This document shows, one piece after another, positions 44,385 to 52,840 of a stretch of 52,840 nucleotides of DNA (position 1 is its first letter; each line of letters starts with the position of its first letter). This DNA is from Chromatiales bacterium (GTDB taxonomy: Bacteria > Pseudomonadota > Gammaproteobacteria > Chromatiales > Chromatiaceae): the NCBI GenBank assembly GCA_022360905.1, contig JAKSBX010000036.1:1-52840 (forward strand), written 5' to 3'. The notes beneath the pieces were generated by a model that was not told the origin of the DNA, searched no databases, and saw only the letters and a list, made by a program, of their open reading frames with translations. The translations under genes were made by a program, and so were the position numbers.

Positions 44385-45380
44385 TTATTGCCAGGGTCTG
44401 TAATAGGGGCCAAGGGTGGTTGAGTTGCCTTCCGAAACCTGGTCGAGGGCACTCTGCCAGGCGGCTTGCGGCTGATAGCCCTGCGGGTCGCGCTGACAGG
44501 CATCAATGGCGGCACGCCATATTTTAGCAACCTGTGCGATATAGGCCGGCGCCCGCTGTCTGCCTTCGATTTTGATCGCCTTGACTCCGGACTCATGGAG
44601 TTGGGGGAGTAGCTCAAGGGTATTCAGGGAGGTGGGCTCTTCGATGGCGTAATAAGTGTTGTCACCCACCGCGAACCGACCTTTGCATATGGTGGGATAA
44701 CCGGCTTGTTCCTCGTGCCCATAGCGGTCGGTCAGGATACCGTTGAGGCGTGATTCCAGTCCCTCACTGGTCTCACGATACTCGACAAATTGGGCTGGGG
44801 AGCAGGCGCCATGGGTGTTGGGTGATTCTCCGGTAACATACGAAGAGAGTATGCAGCGCCCCTCAACCATCACGCAGAGGCTGCCAAAGCCGAAGATTTC
44901 AATCTCGACCTGTGTGTTTTCGATCACCTGCTTGACCTGGCTTAGGGATAATACCCTGGGCAGAACGGCACGCTTGATGCCAAATGAGTCTGCATAAAAC
45001 GCTAGCGCTTCATAGTTGGTGCTCGAGGCTTGAACCGAGAGGTGCAGGTTGAGATCCGGATAGGTTTTATGGGCATATCCCAGAATACCGATGTCTGCAC
45101 AAATCAGTGCATCCACACCAAGTGACGCGGCACTATCCACCGCCTGGCACCAACGCTCCCAACCCTCGGGTCTTGGATAGGTGTTAATCGCCATGAAGAC
45201 CCGTTTGCCGCGGGATTTTGCATAGCTGATCCCTTCGCGGGCCCGCTTCAGATTAAAGTTGAGCCCGGGAAAATGGCGGGCATTGGTATCGTTTTGCAGC
45301 CCGAAGTAGACCGCATCGGCGCCGTTGTCGACGGCTGCTTTCAGCGAGGGCAGATTGCCGGCGGGGCAGACCAGTTCCAT
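44385..45380 (-). CDS. ubiU: Ubiquinone synthesis protein UbiU (U32 family, 4Fe-4S)
   Basis: From the ATG at 45380 (MELVCPAGNLPSLKAAV) the protein is 331 residues, the length I recall for E. coli UbiU, and cysteines fall at 169, 176, 193 and 232, its known cluster positions; this decides the start over the ATG at 45392. GSLCVMVEGRC, NTHGACSPAQF and YPTICKGRF carry them. It partners with UbiV in anaerobic ubiquinone hydroxylation. It follows the YhcC-like gene by about 20 nt in an operon. Confidence 0.95.
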   Translation of the reverse strand: MELVCPAGNLPSLKAAVDNGADAVYFGLQNDTNARHFPGLNFNLKRAREGISYAKSRGKRVFMAINTYPRPEGWERWCQAVDSAASLGVDALICADIGILGYAHKTYPDLNLHLSVQASSTNYEALAFYADSFGIKRAVLPRVLSLSQVKQVIENTQVEIEIFGFGSLCVMVEGRCILSSYVTGESPNTHGACSPAQFVEYRETSEGLESRLNGILTDRYGHEEQAGYPTICKGRFAVGDNTYYAIEEPTSLNTLELLPQLHESGVKAIKIEGRQRAPAYIAQVAKIWRAAIDACQRDPQGYQPQAAWQSALDQVSEGNSTTLGPYYRPWQ

Positions 45381-45402
45381 ATTGTTTCTCATAGTTTCAG
45401 CC

Positions 45403-46320
45403 TCAGGCGACGTTTCGGCAGCTCTGGCGGCGACGCTGCAGTTCCCGGGCGATGCCATTCAATACCTGCCATTTCAATGCGCACCAGGCAGGTGTCAGCA
45501 GAATGGTTTCGGAAGCGGTACCGGTCAGCCTATGCCAAACGATAGGATCAGGTGCCTGTTCTACCAGATCTGCAGCGATCCGGATATATTCATTCATTGT
45601 CAATGGTGTGTAATCGCCACGGCGCCAACTATTTGCCAGTTGGGTGCCTTTGACCACATGCAGCGGGTGCAACTTGAGGCCGTCTGTACCAAGCGTGGTT
45701 ACCCGTCGCAGACTTTCCCGGTTGTGCTGAACGGTTTCACCGGGCAGACCGGCAATCAAATGGGTGCATACCTTGATGTCACGGCCTCTTGCTCTGAGTA
45801 CGGTATCCTGGTATTCCGCGAATCCATGTCCCCGGTTGACTCGCTCCAGAGTCTCATCAAAAGCGGATTGCAGACCCAGCTCCAGCCAGATTTCATAACC
45901 CTGTGCCTGGTAGCTTGAGAGTAATTCCAGCACCCCGTCGGGAACGCAATCGGGCCGGGTACCGATCGAGAGGCCTATGATGTCCTGCTCGGCAAGTGCC
46001 TCTTCATAGCGCTCCGCCAACCGGTCGAGTGAGTCGTAAGTATTGGTATATGCCTGAAAATAGGCAAGATATTTCTTTGCCCCGGTACGCTTGCGAATAA
46101 CCTCTCGGCCGGCTTCCAGTTGCTCGCCGATCGGCTTGGGGCGACGCCCATTGGGGCTGAATGAGACGTTGTTGCAGAAAGTGCAACCGCCAAGCCCCTT
46201 TGTGCCATCTCTGTTTGGGCAGGTGAACGCGGTATCAAGCGCAATTTTATGCACTCTCTCCCCAAATCGATTGAGCAGATATTGCCCGAATGTAGGGAGT
46301 TGTTCAGCCAGGGTGGTCAT
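45403..46320 (-). CDS. YhcC-like radical SAM protein (TIGR01212 type)
   Basis: The 305-residue protein has the family's unusual cluster motif C34-X11-C46-X2-C49 (TCPNRDGTKGLGGCTFCNN) in place of CX3CX2C. The protein has a TIM-barrel radical SAM core (LGLQSAFDETLERVNRGHG, HLIAGLPGE). Function is unknown; YhcC-like proteins sit near ubiU/V or glutamate-synthase genes. It starts 5 nt after the preceding radical SAM gene. Confidence 0.92.
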   Translation of the reverse strand: MTTLAEQLPTFGQYLLNRFGERVHKIALDTAFTCPNRDGTKGLGGCTFCNNVSFSPNGRRPKPIGEQLEAGREVIRKRTGAKKYLAYFQAYTNTYDSLDRLAERYEEALAEQDIIGLSIGTRPDCVPDGVLELLSSYQAQGYEIWLELGLQSAFDETLERVNRGHGFAEYQDTVLRARGRDIKVCTHLIAGLPGETVQHNRESLRRVTTLGTDGLKLHPLHVVKGTQLANSWRRGDYTPLTMNEYIRIAADLVEQAPDPIVWHRLTGTASETILLTPAWCALKWQVLNGIARELQRRRQSCRNVA

Positions 46321-46325
46321 GCGGA

Positions 46326-47006
46326 TTAACCCACGACATTGAGTTCGCGGCGACGGAATTTTACTTGCAGTTGTCTTGCGATACCTTCACAGGCTTCGAT
46401 ATCGACCCCTTCCAGACCATCGATCGCTGTCGCGGTTACATCGGGGATGTAGTTGGTTGCCCGATCGAGAAATGCCAGCATGGCCTGATAGGAGCCAGGC
46501 AGGTTGGGGCGGCAGTGCAGATCGTAAATCTCGCTGTTTTGCGCATTCAGCGAGATCGATAGCGCATCGACACATTCGGCCATCTCAGGCAGGGTGTCGT
46601 GTTTGTGTACCAGATTGGAGAGGCCGTCCGTATTCACCCGAACACGTCCGCCATGTTGTTTGACATAACGGGCGACCTCCAGCAGTACATTGAGCCTGAG
46701 CGTCGGTTCGCCGTAGCCGCAAAAGACAACCTCATCGTATTTTGTCACGTCGCCAATGGATGCGATGATCTCTTCGGCACTGGGGCGGTGATTAATGGTC
46801 AGGTCATATCCCTGTACCGTCATATCACCCCGGGTCTTAGGGCAAAAAGCACACTCAAGGGTGCAGCGGTCAGTAATGCTGAGATAGAGATTGTTGCCGA
46901 TTTGGTAGCTGATCTGCTGTTGCACGATGCTCTCATAGAGTCTATTTGGAGAGGCTATCCTAGCGTTTGAATTGAGCGAAACAATGACTTTGGTCAAGAC
47001 AATCAC
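46326..47006 (-). CDS. TatD-linked radical SAM protein
   Basis: The 226-residue protein has CTLECAFC (C48, C52, C55), the canonical CX3CX2C, followed by VVFCGYGEPTLR. Together with its small size this points to the TIGR04038 type, a radical SAM protein found next to TatD nucleases, from memory. Here no tatD gene is adjacent; it is instead the first of a four-gene operon with yhcC-like, ubiU and ubiV. The start is a GTG with no clear ribosome site, so the N-terminus is uncertain. Confidence 0.85.
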   Translation of the reverse strand: MIVLTKVIVSLNSNARIASPNRLYESIVQQQISYQIGNNLYLSITDRCTLECAFCPKTRGDMTVQGYDLTINHRPSAEEIIASIGDVTKYDEVVFCGYGEPTLRLNVLLEVARYVKQHGGRVRVNTDGLSNLVHKHDTLPEMAECVDALSISLNAQNSEIYDLHCRPNLPGSYQAMLAFLDRATNYIPDVTATAIDGLEGVDIEACEGIARQLQVKFRRRELNVVG

Positions 47007-47104
47007 TGAGATAAAAAGATGAGAATAGGGGCGGTTTTAGAACTGATGAGATCCGTTGGGTGGTTGAGCTCTCAGCCAGGAGATCGGCAGCAGCCGTGCC
47101 GTGC

Positions 47105-48625
47105 TTATTTCCCGCCACCCATTGTCTTCATCATTTTCTGGCAAATTACCTTGAAGTTGTCGAATTGCTGGCGGGTTACCCCGGGCCCGCTCAAGCCGTT
47201 ATCCGCATAAAAAAGTCCCACCGGTTTATTACGGATAAAGATCGACATGGAGACGAATCCACTGGTATTGATCTGCTCTTTCGCCTCTTGGGGAATCATG
47301 GAAAGGTATTTTTCAGCATTATCCTTATTCAGGATAACCGCTTGAGGTTTGTTCAATAATGCCTTGAATAAGCTTGGTTTTTTTGTATCAAGCGCAAAAC
47401 CTTTCAGGGACAGTTGTTGCTCCGACTCTATGACCAGGCGGGACCTGATCATGGTGCGATCAGGGGTAAGCATGGCAAACATGGTGCGGCTCAGGCCCAG
47501 GTCTTGATGCATCTGTTGCAGGGCGTTGTTGAGCAACTCCTGCAATGGGTTGCTCTTTTGAGCCGGCGGCGGAGGCGTATCGCTGGTGGGGGCCGGTTTT
47601 TGCTGTTCCGGCGGCGTGGTTTTCGTTTGCGGAGTGGATTTGTCGGGGGGCGGTCTTTTGGCCTGAACTGGCTCCGCTTGAGGTTTTTTCTCGGTAGTCT
47701 TTTTGGTGGAGGGTGCATGCTTCGCTGGCGGTTGAGTTTCTTGACTGACCGGCTTTTTGCCCGGTTTCGGGTCACCGCTGATGATATAGAAACCCGGCAG
47801 CGGTAGGGGAAGGGCATGCAGATCCCGTGCAGCTTCGGCGGCCAGCCGATGGAGCGTTGAGACGGCGTTTTCCTGGGGGATTTCCAGAAATTCGGCCAGC
47901 AGCTCCAGATCCTCCAAGGTTTTTTCCCGTTGCCAGCCCAGGCTGGTTTCCCGGGCGATTGCGGAGGAGAGCATGACCGAGAGGGGTTTGGGCAGAAAGC
48001 TGTTGGAGATGCCCTGTGACTCTTTGATCAGATCCGGTAGTTTCCAGCGTTCGCTCAAGCCGATATTGAGCATTTCAAATGTGCAGCCGAGTTCGGCTTT
48101 GGCGACACTCTCCCGGTCATCCCCGGAGAGAATTTTCTTTCGCACACGCTGCATCTCTTCCGGAACCACAGACCAAAGGGCCATCTCGCCGATATCGTGC
48201 AGCAGAGCCCCGGTGTAGAGACCATCCGTGTCTGGCAGATTTCGTATCTTTGCCAAACTTCGGGCATAGCGCGCGGCATGGGCCGCTCGACTGTAGCAAT
48301 TGTAGAGCCCGCGTCTTGAAGGTCCTTTCAATTTGTCCTCGAGTGAAGGCAGGGTCGTGCTGGCCTGTTCGATCAGTTCCATCCCCAACATCGGGATCGC
48401 CAGAGAGATTCGGGTGATTGGCTCCTTGGGTTGGACAGGCAGCTGGTTGAGCTTTTGCATCACATTCAGGCTGAACCCGGGATCACGGGAGATTACCTGC
48501 GAAAGCCGGGAGTGATTGACGCTGGATTGATTCAGTAGGTCCCTGACTTGGGTCAGGGTGCGCTGCATCACGGGGAGGGGTTCTGACGAGATCTGCCGTA
48601 CCCACTCTTCAACGGTCTGGGACAT
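47105..48625 (-). CDS. HDOD-domain protein with Pro/Lys-rich linker and GAF-like C-terminus
   Basis: The protein (506 residues from ATG 48625, AGG upstream) has an HDOD domain (about 20-215; LLHDIGEMALW with His-Asp at 143-144), a long proline/lysine-rich linker (about 285-365) and a GAF-like C-terminal domain (about 370-500; MFAMLTPDRTMIRSRLVI, GFVSMSIFIRNKPVGLFYAD). HDOD proteins take part in signalling and motility control. The linker suggests two separately moving domains. A TTG three codons earlier is a less likely start. Confidence 0.88.
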   Translation of the reverse strand: MSQTVEEWVRQISSEPLPVMQRTLTQVRDLLNQSSVNHSRLSQVISRDPGFSLNVMQKLNQLPVQPKEPITRISLAIPMLGMELIEQASTTLPSLEDKLKGPSRRGLYNCYSRAAHAARYARSLAKIRNLPDTDGLYTGALLHDIGEMALWSVVPEEMQRVRKKILSGDDRESVAKAELGCTFEMLNIGLSERWKLPDLIKESQGISNSFLPKPLSVMLSSAIARETSLGWQREKTLEDLELLAEFLEIPQENAVSTLHRLAAEAARDLHALPLPLPGFYIISGDPKPGKKPVSQETQPPAKHAPSTKKTTEKKPQAEPVQAKRPPPDKSTPQTKTTPPEQQKPAPTSDTPPPPAQKSNPLQELLNNALQQMHQDLGLSRTMFAMLTPDRTMIRSRLVIESEQQLSLKGFALDTKKPSLFKALLNKPQAVILNKDNAEKYLSMIPQEAKEQINTSGFVSMSIFIRNKPVGLFYADNGLSGPGVTRQQFDNFKVICQKMMKTMGGGK

Positions 48626-48881
48626 AGCCTGCAATTATTATGGTTGGTGAGGCTTGTCTGAACTCACAGACACCTCAGAGTTTAGTGACAAAACGGTATC
48701 GAATCATCGGCTTTATAAGCTTATCGCTCCAAGATAAAACCTATGTGATGCGCTGGCAAGGTCTGATTAACGGTCCGCCCCACATTCGGCCTATTGGCCG
48801 GTAGGGGAAATTACTCGGTTTCTGCGGGAACGGGGGGGTGTTAAACTAACCGGTTTGAATATTCGGTATTGAGAGGTTTGT

Positions 48882-49628
48882 ATGGCAGGACACAGCAAGT
48901 GGGCCAATATCAAGCATAAAAAGGCTGCCAATGATAAAAAGCGCGGCAAGATCTGGACTAAATTGATCCGTGAGATCACAGTCGCTGCCCGCATGGGGGG
49001 AGGGGATCCCAATGCCAACCCCCGATTGCGCCTGGCAATGGACAAGGGGCTTGGCGCCAACATGCCAAAAGATACCATTGAACGGGCAATCAAGCGGGGT
49101 GCCGGTGGCAGCGAGGGTGAGAACTACGACGAGATCCGTTATGAAGGCTATGGGCCCGGTGGCACGGCCGTGATGGTGGATTGCATGACCGACAATCGTA
49201 ACCGCACCGCGTCGGAAGTCCGTCACGCCTTCAGTAAGCTCGGGGGCAATCTGGGTACCGACGGTTCGGTGGCCTATCTCTTTACAAAACAGGGCATCAT
49301 CAGTTTTGCTGCCGGGACCGATGAAGAGCAGGTCATGGATGCGGCACTCGAGGCGGGTGCCGAGGATGTGGTCACCAATGATGACGGCTCCATCGATGTG
49401 ATCGCCACACCGGAGAGTTTCACCGAGGTGAAGGATGCCTTGATCCAGGCCGGATTACAGCCGGAAAACGATGAAGTCACCTACGTGGCCTCAACCCAGG
49501 CGGAGCTGGATGAGGGGGATGCGGACAAACTGCTGCGTATGATCGATATGCTTGAAGATCTGGACGATGTGCAGAATGTCTACACCAATGCAGAGATTTC
49601 AGACGAAATCCTCGATGCAGTTGGTTGA
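48882..49628 (+). CDS. yebC: YebC/PmpR-family protein
   Basis: The 248-residue protein begins [14 protein letters not shown], the family signature, and has the full YebC/TACO1 length. Family members act as translation factors for proline-rich stalls or as transcription regulators. It lies before ruvC with the stop and start adjoining (TGA/ATG), the usual gammaproteobacterial order. Confidence 0.96.
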   Translation: MAGHSKWANIKHKKAANDKKRGKIWTKLIREITVAARMGGGDPNANPRLRLAMDKGLGANMPKDTIERAIKRGAGGSEGENYDEIRYEGYGPGGTAVMVDCMTDNRNRTASEVRHAFSKLGGNLGTDGSVAYLFTKQGIISFAAGTDEEQVMDAALEAGAEDVVTNDDGSIDVIATPESFTEVKDALIQAGLQPENDEVTYVASTQAELDEGDADKLLRMIDMLEDLDDVQNVYTNAEISDEILDAVG

Positions 49629-50141
49629 ATGCTGAGGATTATCGGCATTGATCCGGGCTCTCGGATTACCGGGTTTGGGTTGATCGAATCCGATGGTGTA
49701 CACACCACCCATCTGTTCCATGGCGTGTTACGTCTGGAGGGCGAAGCTCTGGCGCCCAGATTGGGACAGATTTTTACCGGGATCAGTGAAATGATCAATC
49801 AGTACCAGCCTGAAGTGATGGCGATTGAACAGGTCTTCGTTTCGAAGAATCCTTCATCGGCACTCAAGCTGGGGCAGGCCAGAGGTGCGGCGATTTGCGC
49901 TGCGGTCAATCAAGGATTGTCGGTGGCGGAATACTCCCCCAGAGGGATCAAGCAGGCCGTTGTGGGTACCGGTCGAGCGGAAAAAACCCAGGTACAGCAC
50001 ATGGTGCAGATGTTGCTAAAGCTGCAGAAAAAACCACAGGCCGACGCAGCTGATGCCTTGGCAGTGGCATTGAGCCATGCTCACAGCAGCAGGATTGGAT
50101 ATGCAAAGCGTAGCAATGGTATGAGAGGTTTTCAGCCGTGA
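49629..50141 (+). CDS. ruvC: Holliday junction endonuclease RuvC
   Basis: The 170-residue nuclease carries the acidic quartet D8 ([12 protein letters not shown]), E67 (AIEQVF), D139 and D142 ([14 protein letters not shown]). It cuts Holliday junctions bound by RuvAB. It overlaps ruvA by 4 nt. Confidence 0.97.
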   Translation: MLRIIGIDPGSRITGFGLIESDGVHTTHLFHGVLRLEGEALAPRLGQIFTGISEMINQYQPEVMAIEQVFVSKNPSSALKLGQARGAAICAAVNQGLSVAEYSPRGIKQAVVGTGRAEKTQVQHMVQMLLKLQKKPQADAADALAVALSHAHSSRIGYAKRSNGMRGFQP

Positions 50142-50746
50142 TCGGTCGTCTAAGAGGTGAACTCGCTGCGAAGCAGGCACCCCATCTGTTACTGGATGTG
50201 GGTGGTGTAGGATATGAAATCGAAGCGCCCCTTTCGACCATATTCTCACTCCCGGAAATCGGTCAGAAGGTCACCTTGCTGACCCATTTGATCGTCCGGG
50301 AAGATGCCCATGTACTATATGGCTTCAGTAATGAAACTGAACGAACTTTGTTTCGTAACCTTCTGAAAGTAAATGGAGTTGGTGCCAAGATGGCATTGAC
50401 GATACTGTCCGGAATGAGTGCCGAGGAGTTTGCCCGCTGTGTCGAGTTCGAGGATGTTGCGGCGCTTGTCAAACTGCCGGGTATCGGCAAAAAAACCGCC
50501 GAGCGGCTGATCATCGAAATGCGTGACCGTTTGGCAAAGCTGTCCGTCTTCAGCGTCTCTGGCTCAGGCGCTCAATCCATTGCATCAGATCAGCCCGCCT
50601 CAGCTAATGCAGATGCTGTGGCGGCACTGGAAGCACTTGGTTACAAACCCCAGGATGCCAGCCGCATGGTGAAAAGCGTGGAACAGCAGGATATGGACAG
50701 CGAAGCACTGATCAGGGCCGCCCTGCAGGGGGCGGCTAAAAAATGA
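50138..50746 (+). CDS. ruvA: Holliday junction protein RuvA
   Basis: The 202-residue protein has an OB-fold N-terminal domain ([28 protein letters not shown]), two helix-hairpin-helix motifs ([13 protein letters not shown] and [15 protein letters not shown]) and a C-terminal three-helix domain for RuvB. It binds the junction and loads RuvB. Confidence 0.97.
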   Translation: MIGRLRGELAAKQAPHLLLDVGGVGYEIEAPLSTIFSLPEIGQKVTLLTHLIVREDAHVLYGFSNETERTLFRNLLKVNGVGAKMALTILSGMSAEEFARCVEFEDVAALVKLPGIGKKTAERLIIEMRDRLAKLSVFSVSGSGAQSIASDQPASANADAVAALEALGYKPQDASRMVKSVEQQDMDSEALIRAALQGAAKK

Positions 50747-50757
50747 AAGGATAGACG

Positions 50758-51795
50758 GTGAACGAAGAACCCAGACTGATCGATGGTGCAGCGACGGGAG
50801 ATGATGATTTCCTGGAGCGGGCCATCAGACCCAAACAGTTGTCCGACTATGTGGGGCAGACGGCTGTGCGTGAGCAGATGGAGATCTTCATTACCGCAGC
50901 GAGGGGTCGTGAGGAGGCTCTCGATCACGTGTTGATCTTCGGCCCGCCCGGATTGGGCAAGACCACCCTGGCGCATATCATTGCCAACGAAATGGGCGTC
51001 AATCTGCGCCAGACATCCGGCCCGGTACTTGAAAAACCCGGAGACCTGGCGGCTCTGTTGACCAACCTGGAGCCCCATGATGTGCTGTTTGTCGATGAGA
51101 TTCATCGCCTCAGCCCGGTGGTGGAAGAGGTGCTCTATCCGGCCATGGAGGATTTTCAGCTCGATATCATGATCGGCGAAGGCCCGGCCGCCCGCTCCAT
51201 CAAGCTCGACCTGCCTCCCTTCACCCTGGTCGGTGCCACCACCAGGGCCGGTCTGCTGACCTCACCGCTGCGGGACCGATTTGGTATTGTGCAGCGTCTG
51301 GAGTACTACGATGCTGAGGATCTGGCGAGTATTGTCAGTCGTTCTGCGGGAATCCTGAATATCGGTATCGACACCCCGGGTTCGGGGGAGGTCGCACGTC
51401 GGTCACGGGGAACCCCCAGAATCGCCAATCGTCTGCTGAGAAGAGTGCGTGACTACGCACAAGTCAAAGGGGATGGCCATATTTCAGCAGAACTCGCAGA
51501 CAAGGCGTTGAAAATGCTCAAGGTGGACAGTAACGGATTCGACAGCATGGACCGCCGCTTGCTGCTGGCGGTGATCGAAAAGTTTGATGGAGGGCCGGTA
51601 GGGGTTGATAATCTGGCAGCAGCGATCGGTGAGGAGAAAGGCACCATAGAGGATGTACTCGAGCCTTATCTGATTCAGCAGGGGTTTATGATGCGTACGC
51701 CAAGAGGTAGAGTCGCCACCCAGGCAGCTTATCTGCACTTTGGGCTGACTCCCAGGTCCGGGGATCAAATGCCGTCTGAGGATGAGCTTTTTTAA
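50758..51795 (+). CDS. ruvB: Holliday junction motor RuvB
   Basis: The 345-residue AAA+ ATPase has Walker [10 protein letters not shown] (62-70), Walker [10 protein letters not shown] (D114, E115), sensor 1 GATTRAGLL and a C-terminal winged helix. It drives branch migration with RuvA. GTG start, 11 nt after ruvA. Confidence 0.97.
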   Translation: MNEEPRLIDGAATGDDDFLERAIRPKQLSDYVGQTAVREQMEIFITAARGREEALDHVLIFGPPGLGKTTLAHIIANEMGVNLRQTSGPVLEKPGDLAALLTNLEPHDVLFVDEIHRLSPVVEEVLYPAMEDFQLDIMIGEGPAARSIKLDLPPFTLVGATTRAGLLTSPLRDRFGIVQRLEYYDAEDLASIVSRSAGILNIGIDTPGSGEVARRSRGTPRIANRLLRRVRDYAQVKGDGHISAELADKALKMLKVDSNGFDSMDRRLLLAVIEKFDGGPVGVDNLAAAIGEEKGTIEDVLEPYLIQQGFMMRTPRGRVATQAAYLHFGLTPRSGDQMPSEDELF

Positions 51796-51891
51796 GAGCA
51801 ATCGCAGATTGATCGGGGAACTCGGATAACATCACACAATCAGAGTAGGTTAGTTTCGGCAGAGGAATCGGTCGAATAACGGTCTTGGGGT

Positions 51892-52314
51892 ATGAACAGC
51901 AGTCAAAATCGATTTATCTGGCCGGTCAGGGTCTATTACGAAGATACCGATGCCGGTGGTGTGGTCTATTACGCCAACTATCTGAAATTCATGGAGCGGG
52001 CCCGTACCGAGTGGCTGCGCAGTAAGGGCTTTGAACAAGACGAGTTGCTGCAGAAAGACGGGATCATCTTCGCAGTTCGCCATGTCGATGTGGGATACCA
52101 TCATCCGGCTCGCTTTAACGATGCGCTGGAGGTGTCCGCCGCTGTGTCACGGAAAGGACGTGCCAGCCTGACTTTCTACCAGGAGGTGGTGCGCGCCGAG
52201 GATGCACGAATACTCTGCCAGGGAGAGATCAAGATTGCCTGTGTGAATATGAAGACCATGCGCCCAACACCCATTCCAAAACATATTATGCTGGAGATTG
52301 CGGATGTCGACTGA
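51892..52314 (+). CDS. ybgC: Tol-Pal-associated acyl-CoA thioesterase YbgC
   Basis: The 140-residue hotdog-fold protein has YYEDTDAGGVVYYANYLKFMERARTEW with catalytic D20, typical of YbgC. It hydrolyses acyl-CoA/ACP or links phospholipid synthesis to Tol-Pal. Its 3' end overlaps tolQ by 11 nt, so the two are coupled. Confidence 0.95.
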   Translation: MNSSQNRFIWPVRVYYEDTDAGGVVYYANYLKFMERARTEWLRSKGFEQDELLQKDGIIFAVRHVDVGYHHPARFNDALEVSAAVSRKGRASLTFYQEVVRAEDARILCQGEIKIACVNMKTMRPTPIPKHIMLEIADVD

Positions 52315-52840
52315 CCTCTCCATTACCCATCTGATTCTGAACGCCAGCCCGGTGGTACAGTTTGTCATCGCTTTGCTGGTGTTTGCCTCACTCAGCTCCT
52401 GGAGCATGATCTTCGATCGCATGCGGGTGCTGAAGAGTGCCATGAAGGATGCCGATGAGTTCGAAAGCCGTTTCTGGTCGGGTGGTGACCTGGCGGAACT
52501 CTACCGTCAGCTGGAGCGTGAAACGGATGACGAATCGGGCATGGCCTCGGTGTTTCGTGCCGGTTTTCGTGAATTTGCCCGCTTGCGAACCAAGGGTCAC
52601 AAGGACCCGATGGCGATGGTGCAAGGGGCGCAGCGCTCCATGCGGGTCTCCCTGAACCGGGAGGTTGATCGTTTGGAGAGTCATCTTTCAACCCTGGCAA
52701 CCATCGGTTCCACCAGCCCCTATGTGGGGCTCTTCGGTACCGTTTGGGGGATCATGAACTCATTTACCGCCCTGGGTAATGTCAAACAGGCTACCCTGGC
52801 GCTGGTCGCTCCGGGTATTGCCGAAGCCCTGATCGCCACA
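52304..52840 (+). CDS. tolQ: TolQ, partial (C-terminus beyond the window)
   Basis: The open frame gives 179 residues from an ATG at 52304 within ybgC. TolQ/ExbB/MotA features are a first helix at about 14-37 (VVQFVIALLVFASLSSWSMI) and, at the end, the TM2-3 region ATIGSTSPYVGLFGTVWGIMNSF. It forms the proton channel with TolR that energises Tol-Pal during division. The remaining tol genes should follow. Confidence 0.95.
   Translation, partial: MSTDLSITHLILNASPVVQFVIALLVFASLSSWSMIFDRMRVLKSAMKDADEFESRFWSGGDLAELYRQLERETDDESGMASVFRAGFREFARLRTKGHKDPMAMVQGAQRSMRVSLNREVDRLESHLSTLATIGSTSPYVGLFGTVWGIMNSFTALGNVKQATLALVAPGIAEALIAT

Noticed and set aside
46990..47030. FNR box upstream of the radical SAM/ubiUV operon
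   Set aside because: TTGAT-N4-ATCAA is not present; the nearest sequence matches only one half.
1..52840. CRISPR array, prophage, integrase or transposase
   Set aside because: No regularly spaced repeats and no such genes were seen.

Overview
The window reads as chromosomal DNA of a gammaproteobacterium. The orders cvpA-purF, yebC-ruvC-ruvA-ruvB-ybgC-tolQ and ubiU-ubiV are typical of that class, and the regulators resemble those of Pseudomonas-type relatives (cbrX/cbrA/cbrB-like, acs with a DUF294/exonuclease pair, MotY). The gene mix (acetate uptake, a PHA-type reductase, oxygen-independent ubiquinone synthesis, polar-flagellum genes) would suit a Chromatiales-like or other free-living/symbiotic marine lineage, but no gene here fixes the genus. 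I see no prophage, plasmid, transposase or CRISPR array.

Layout. 1-7.4 kb (minus strand): an unknown gene cut by the window edge, acetyl-CoA synthetase, a DEDDh exonuclease coupled to a cNMP/CBS/DUF294 protein, a strong terminator, and a two-part sodium:solute (acetate-type) symporter. 7.9-9.8 kb (plus): a TerB-like protein and a REC-PAS-GGDEF protein with a broken GGDEF motif. 9.9-14.5 kb (minus): a cbrX-cbrA-cbrB-like carbon-sensing system whose response regulator lacks GAFTGA. 14.6-22.7 kb: CheV, a K+ channel/hemerythrin operon, MotY, PhaB and an Aer-like chemoreceptor; cheV, motY and the receptor each have a FliA-like promoter. 23-28.7 kb: an OmpR/HK two-component pair with an outer-membrane barrel, a PepSY protein, a secreted acidic protein and a HEAT-repeat protein. 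28.8-34.6 kb: tRNA-Val, gltX, glnS, tRNA-Ala, cvpA, purF. 34.7-43.2 kb: a TauD-like oxygenase, ubiT, then a TonB receptor / periplasmic binding protein / hybrid kinase / murI operon (minus). 43.5-48.6 kb (minus): two radical SAM genes with ubiU and ubiV, preceded by an HDOD protein. 48.9 kb to the end (plus): yebC, ruvCAB, ybgC and the start of tolQ.

How the parts connect. A 17-bp palindrome built on TGTTAC/GTAACA lies just upstream of the cbrX-like gene and again upstream of the symporter operon, suggesting that the CbrA/CbrB-like pair controls both itself and acetate uptake. An 11-bp-phased TTCAG array lies between the divergent PepSY and secreted-protein genes, and a two-repeat version precedes the OmpR-type regulator, suggesting a small local regulon. 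UbiT, UbiU and UbiV together imply ubiquinone synthesis without oxygen. A dispersed intergenic repeat starting GGGCCTGTTAA occurs four times, once as a ~140-bp element with inverted ends inserted between the cbrA- and cbrB-like genes.
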